From positions 62,001 through 126,000 of the forward strand of contig NW_020949602.1 in NCBI RefSeq assembly GCF_900497805.2: a stretch of DNA of 64,000 nucleotides. The letters are read 5' to 3'. The stretch comes from Vombatus ursinus. Lineage: Eukaryota; Chordata; Mammalia; Diprotodontia; Vombatidae. Below the pieces are notes generated by a model. The model saw nothing but the letters and a program-made list of their open reading frames with translations. It searched no databases and was not told the origin of the DNA. Of this stretch, positions 60,170 to 64,000 are shown one piece after another. Numbering within the stretch: position 1 is the stretch's first letter; each line of letters begins with the position of its first letter. A program made the position numbers and the translations under genes.

Positions 60170-60930
60170 CACTATTGATTAAAGACATGCAAATTTAAAC
60201 AACTCTGAGGTACCATCTCACATCTATCAGATTGGCTAACATAACAAAAAAGGAAAATGAGAAATGCTGAAAGAAAATGTGGAAAAATAGGGACACCAGT
60301 GCACTGTTGGTAGAGCTATGAACTGATCCAACGTTTCCTTTTTTTGTTATTTTTCTTTCAATTACATGTAAAACAATTTTTAACATTAATTTTTAAAAAT
60401 TTTGAGTTCCAGATTCTCTCCCTCCCTCCCTTTCTTTTCCCCTCCTTGAGAAGGCAAATAATTTGACATAGAATATACATTTGCAGTCATGCAAAATAGA
60501 TGTCCATATTAGCCATGTTACAAAAGAAAACACGAAACAAGAAAAATAAAGAATGTAAAAAAAAAAGTTTTATTCTGATCCAACCATTTTGGAGAGTAAT
60601 TTGGAACTATGCCCAAAGAGTTATAAAACTGTGCATACCCTTTGACCTCTATTAGGTTTGTATCTCAAAGAGATCAAAAAAAAGGAAAAGGACCCACATG
60701 TACAAAAATATTTACAGCAGCTCTTTCTGTGCTGGCAAAGAATTGGAAATTGAGGGGATTGGCCATCCATAGGGGAATGGCTGAACAAGCCGTGGTATAC
60801 GAGTGTAATGGAATACATTATGCTATAAGAAATGGTAAGCAGGATGACTTCAGAAAAACTCGGAAAGACTTACATGAACTGATGCAAAGTGAAGTAAGCA
60901 GAACCAGGGGAACACTGTACACAGGACAAG
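60170..60930 (+). mobile_element. LINE-1 ORF2 C-terminal fragment, split by another L1 piece
   Basis: 60170-60332 and 60585-60930: GGTACCATCTCACATCTATC, GCACTGTTGGTAGAGCTATG, TTTGGAACTATGCCCAAAGA, GGGGAATGGCTGAACAAGCC. The short frame at the end (MAEQAVVYECNGIHYAIRNG) parallels the end of mammalian L1 ORF2p. Confidence 0.9.
60333..60574 (-). mobile_element. LINE-1 3' UTR fragment inserted in the L1 at 60170
   Basis: T-rich left end, CAATTACATGTAAAACAATT, TTTTGAGTTCCAGATTCTCT and CAGTCATGCAAAATAGATGT are the reversed L1 3' end. CTGATCCAAC flanks it at 60323-60332 and 60575-60584. Confidence 0.88.
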
Positions 60931-60934
60931 AGGC

Positions 60935-61055
60935 AAACAGAGGTGAGGGGACGTGCCCTGGGTCACAGAGATGGTGAGCATCTGAAGCCACATTTGAACT
61001 CGGATCGTCCTGACTCCAAGTCTTGAGCTCCACCCACTGCACAACCTAGCTGAGC
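60935..61055 (-). repeat. CORE-SINE
   Basis: TGCCCTGGGTCACAGAGATG, CACCCACTGCACAACCTAGC. Confidence 0.85.
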
Positions 61056-61056
61056 C

Positions 61057-61235
61057 CCTATTGAGGCCGCCTCAGATTTGCGCCTGATGTCAGGAATAAC
61101 TTCCTTACAATGAGAAGTGTCCCAGCGTGGAACGGGCCACTTTGAGAAGCAGTGGGCACTCCTTCCCTTGGGCCGCCCCTTTTCAGCCACACTGAAGAGG
61201 AGATTCCAGATATTAGGAGACCCTGTTTTCCAGAG
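61057..61235 (+). repeat. CR1/L3 fragment
   Basis: TGCGCCTGATGTCAGGAATA, CTTCCTTACAATGAGAAGTG, GCAGTGGGCACTCCTTCCCT. Confidence 0.65.
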
Positions 61236-61239
61236 CTAA

Positions 61240-61625
61240 GGTCCAGCAAGAGCCAACTTGGCCCTGGGCTTTGCGCTCACCCTCCGGATGATCTCACCCC
61301 CTGACAAAAGCACAAACAACTGTAATGCTTTGGCCAGCACCAGGTGTTCTCTGAGCTCGGACGAGCACCTGCTGTACCCACGTTCCAGTCACGAAGCCCT
61401 GCTATGAATCCAACTTATCTCATTGTTATTACCCTCATTGTCAGGGCTACAGCTCATTGCACAGCCACTGGTCTAATTACTGAGCGCTCCACACACTGCC
61501 TCAGGTCCCTCCACTAGGGGCGCCCCCCCCAAGTATTTGTCATCAGACTCTTCACTTACTGCTCTGGCCATCCACCGGTCAGAGGCTGGTTCCGTCCCTA
61601 TCCCCTCTGAGATCCTGGGACTGTG
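61240..61625. other. single-copy intronic sequence
   Basis: No repeat signature. Contains CTCATTGTTATTACCCTCAT and a C homopolymer near 61523. Confidence 0.35.
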
Positions 61626-61629
61626 TGAA

Positions 61630-61810
61630 AGGAGATAAGGCCTGTAAAGTACTTCGCAAACCTTTACTCAATATATAAATGTCAACTCTTTTCATGTTTC
61701 CATTTTTCTTTGTACGGCTCATGCAAAGAGGTTGGGCTTAGTTTCCTCCTGAGCACAATGAAAGGGCTGGACCAGATGGTCTCTTAGGAGCCTCTCAGCC
61801 CCGGCTGAGA
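61630..61810 (+). repeat. two SINE 3' ends
   Basis: CTGTAAAGTACTTCGCAAAC at 61646 and GGGCTGGACCAGATGGTCTC at 61763. Confidence 0.65.
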
Positions 61811-61989
61811 TGCACAGTGACTGTCCCTAGGTCTCTGTCCTAACCCAGACTACAGAGGCAAGGCCTTTGGGGTACCAAAGGAGGACAGCCCTCTGCCAAC
61901 ACTCATCTCTGGAATTTAAAATTCTGCTGGACCATGTGGCCAAAAAGCCAGCCCATCCTGGGCCCTGCCACGCCATCTCTGCAGCCTCT

Positions 61990-62205
61990 GGGGTCCTCAG
62001 GCTGAGAAAGGGCAGGAGCCATCCCACTCATGCCACTTGCTACAGCTGCCTCCAAAACTCGTCTAGCTCCCCATCCCACCCTCCTCTCTCCTCCTTGCCT
62101 TTACTTGAGGCATCCTTCAAGCCGAGCCCAACCCCCACTCCCCAGCCCTCGGCCACACCTGCTAAAGCCCTCCCTCCCTTCAAGACTCAGCCTGGACGCC
62201 AACAT
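61990..62205 (+). repeat. possible L2 fragment
   Basis: CTCCCTCCCTTCAAGACTCA and the preceding C-rich text follow L2 order loosely. Confidence 0.4.
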
Positions 62206-62224
62206 CGTGGAGGAATCAATTAAG

Positions 62225-62420
62225 AACGTGATAGTAAGCACCTAGGTGCCAGGCTCTGTGCTGGGCATGGAGGTCACAGGAGCGTAGATTTAAAGTTACC
62301 TAGTCTTCATTTGCAGATGAGGAAACCAAGGTGGGTAAGAGACTTGCCAAGATCATACAGGTAGTAAGTGTCAGAGACGGGATTTGAACCCAGATCCTTG
62401 GACTCCACATCTGGCACTCG
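62225..62420 (-). repeat. MIR-like CORE-SINE
   Basis: GCAGATGAGGAAACCAAGGT, GATTTGAACCCAGATCCTTG. Confidence 0.82.
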
Positions 62421-62789
62421 CAGGAAAGGTGACCAGCGCCCCGATGTCAGACGTAATGGCCATCCCACTCCAAAAGCCGCCCTCTGCCCACCCTCTTTTC
62501 CTCCTCCTTCCCAGAGTTAGCCTGGGACACACAGAGCAAGGAAGGGTTGGAGGGCCCGGCACAGCGAGGCCAGTGTCTGTTTACAAGAGCACAAAGCCCC
62601 AGTCATAATCCCCTGGTGGGCTGGAAAGTGACCGGCCCCCTCACGGCCCACAGACCCAGACGCCAAATAAACAGAGTCAAAGCTTCGCTTTTCATCTGCG
62701 GGCAGACAAGGGCGGGCCCCACTTCCGTGAGTTCCCACTGGCGGAGCTCAAAGGCAATGCTGGGTGTGGCGGATTCCTGGCTTGAGAAC

Positions 62790-63125
62790 CAAAAGCAGCC
62801 CATCTGGCCCAACCCCCCATTCTGCAGAGCGGGAAACTGAGGCCCTGAAATAGCAAGCAGCCACCACGGGTTTGATCCAGGTGCCCCAGCTCCTGGTCAA
62901 GGGTTCTCCCCGCTCCATTGTGGAGCCTCTCACTTTAGCTTCCCATTCTACACTGGTGGTCAAGAGGACAGTGCAGAGAAGGGGGGAGGGGAAAGCAATG
63001 AGAGGGTCACAAATTCAGAGCTGGAAGGGAAAACTGAGGCCACCCCAGGGAGGTGACTTGTCCAAGGCCACAGGCAGAAAGAGCAGGGATTCAACCCCAG
63101 GTCTTTTGCTCCACAGCCCCCTCCC
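62790..63125 (-). repeat. two SINE fragments
   Basis: AGCGGGAAACTGAGGCCCTG at 62827. CAAATTCAGAGCTGGAAGGG and GACTTGTCCAAGGCCACAGG at 63010-63075. Confidence 0.7.
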
Positions 63126-63129
63126 CCAC

Positions 63130-63765
63130 GGCAGCACTCTTGAGAATGGGCAGAGGGTCTTGGCTGGCCTCCCCGTAGGGCCTGGAACCCATGATCCCCA
63201 GCCCGCAGCCGCTATAGCTTATACAAAGGCAGCTTTGATCCCACTGCCTCGGGATGGCCTCATTTGGAGGGATTCCTCCTCCCTGCTTCCTGAAATGTGG
63301 CCCTGCCCTCTTACTCAGATGCCCCTTTCTATCTGCCCGCCCGCCGGCCAGCAGCCTGGCTCCCTCCCCTCCCACAGGCAGGCTCCTTTCTCTCTATCTC
63401 TCCATCCACCCAAGGGGTCATCAGCTTGCACACTCCAGGTGGAAATGTCCAGTCATTCAGAGGCTCCTGAGCACTTGGGGCAGAGAAGGAGGTCTGACGT
63501 CCTGGGCATCAGGAATGCACCTGTGCCTTCCTGCTCTCCTCACCCAGGGGTGAGCCAGGCACAGACAGGCATCACTTATGCCAGGCTTTTGTTTCTGGCC
63601 AGCTCTATAGTTTTATCAGTGTAGAAAAAGCTGGTGAGGGAGGTCCTTTCCTAATGTACATCGGCCCCTTAGGAAGATACCTCTGCCAAGATTAGATAAT
63701 GATAATAATAGGCAGGGACCGGGCCTGTGATTTGACTGGGATAGGGCACTGCCTGAGGAGGAAAC
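63130..63765. other. single-copy intronic sequence
   Basis: GC-rich. A 250-residue plus-strand frame (62872-63624) crosses SINE remnants and has no domain pattern. Nothing else seen. Confidence 0.35.
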
Positions 63766-63769
63766 CCTT

Positions 63770-63890
63770 CTATTAATGCAAATCAGTATCTTCTCTGTAA
63801 CTTACAAAGGCGAGGGGTGCCCGGGAGGTGAGGTCATTTGTCCAGAGTCACCCTGATGGATCGTGTGAGAAACGGGTCTTCTTTCTCACC
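63770..63890 (-). repeat. MIR-like SINE fragment
   Basis: CTCTGTAACTTACAAAGGCG, CATTTGTCCAGAGTCACCCT. Confidence 0.6.
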
Positions 63891-64000
63891 CCCCTCTAAC
63901 CCACTGATTGGACTGATGAAAAACCAGACCCTGTGAGTAAGTGCGTGCCTTCCCTGTGGTATCACGGAGCCAGCCTCAGAGATCTTAGACACCAGCGAGG

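Larger units (their letters stand above)
7843..64000 (-). other. LRP8: LRP8 upstream intron (at least 56 kb, 5' end outside the window)
   Basis: Everything to the right of the LA2 exon reads as intron. I looked on the minus strand for the LA1 exon (DCEKDQFQCRNERC-like) and for a GC-rich signal-peptide exon and saw neither, so the upstream exons should lie beyond 64000. The whole stretch is transcribed right to left as LRP8 pre-mRNA. A missed short exon cannot be excluded by eye. Confidence 0.75.

Noticed and set aside
62872-63624. 250-residue plus-strand open frame
   Set aside because: Crosses two antisense SINE fragments, with no domain motif and no splice or start evidence. GC-rich sequence gives long chance frames.

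Overview
The window is vertebrate, and specifically marsupial, genomic DNA that is almost entirely intronic. The marsupial assignment rests on the interspersed repeats. There are dozens of tRNA-derived CORE-SINEs with the marsupial head (GGGGCAGCTAGGTGG type), MAR1 copies whose 3' tail resembles an RTE/BovB LINE, a marsupial-type LINE-1 and half-L1, and a deep layer of L2, CR1/L3 and hAT remnants. The species cannot be fixed from this sequence.

The only protein-coding host gene I can support is LRP8 (apolipoprotein E receptor 2) on the minus strand. Two complete exons are visible. The one at 7720-7842 encodes LDL-receptor class A module 2 (LA2) and the one at 116-244 encodes module 3 (LA3). 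Both have canonical splice sites, both are phase 1 at each end, and they join in frame. Transcription runs right to left. Bases 1-115 are the start of the intron after LA3, 245-7719 is the intron between the two exons, and 7843-64000 is one very long upstream intron. I could not find the exons for LA1 or the signal peptide, so they should lie beyond position 64000.

Layout of the long intron: 8-27 kb is a patchwork of CORE-SINEs, L2 and L1 3' ends. 27.6-27.7 kb is a 100-N gap in a CT repeat. 29-36 kb is SINE, CR1/L3 and L2 rich. 39.6-42.5 kb holds a full-length half-L1 (ORF1-only LINE) with a perfect 14-bp target-site duplication, inserted into older repeats. 49.6-56.4 kb holds four arrays of a 33-34-bp unit. 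58-61 kb is nested CR1, hAT, MAR1 and L1. Between these lie single-copy islands rich in homeodomain, POU, GATA or RFX-like motifs that could be intronic enhancers. That idea is inference only.

The most distinctive signals are: (1) a family of 33-34-bp tandem arrays at seven places that look like expanded 3' tails of a CORE-SINE; (2) the intact half-L1 with a duplicated 3' module; (3) a 53-bp inverted repeat, 52/53 identical, carried by two CR1/L3 fragments about 1 kb apart; (4) three copies of one target sequence bracketing an L1 fragment and a SINE. Long open frames elsewhere come from repeats whose period is a multiple of three or from low-complexity sequence, and are not genes. All repeat names come from recognising consensus sequence by eye; no database search was run.
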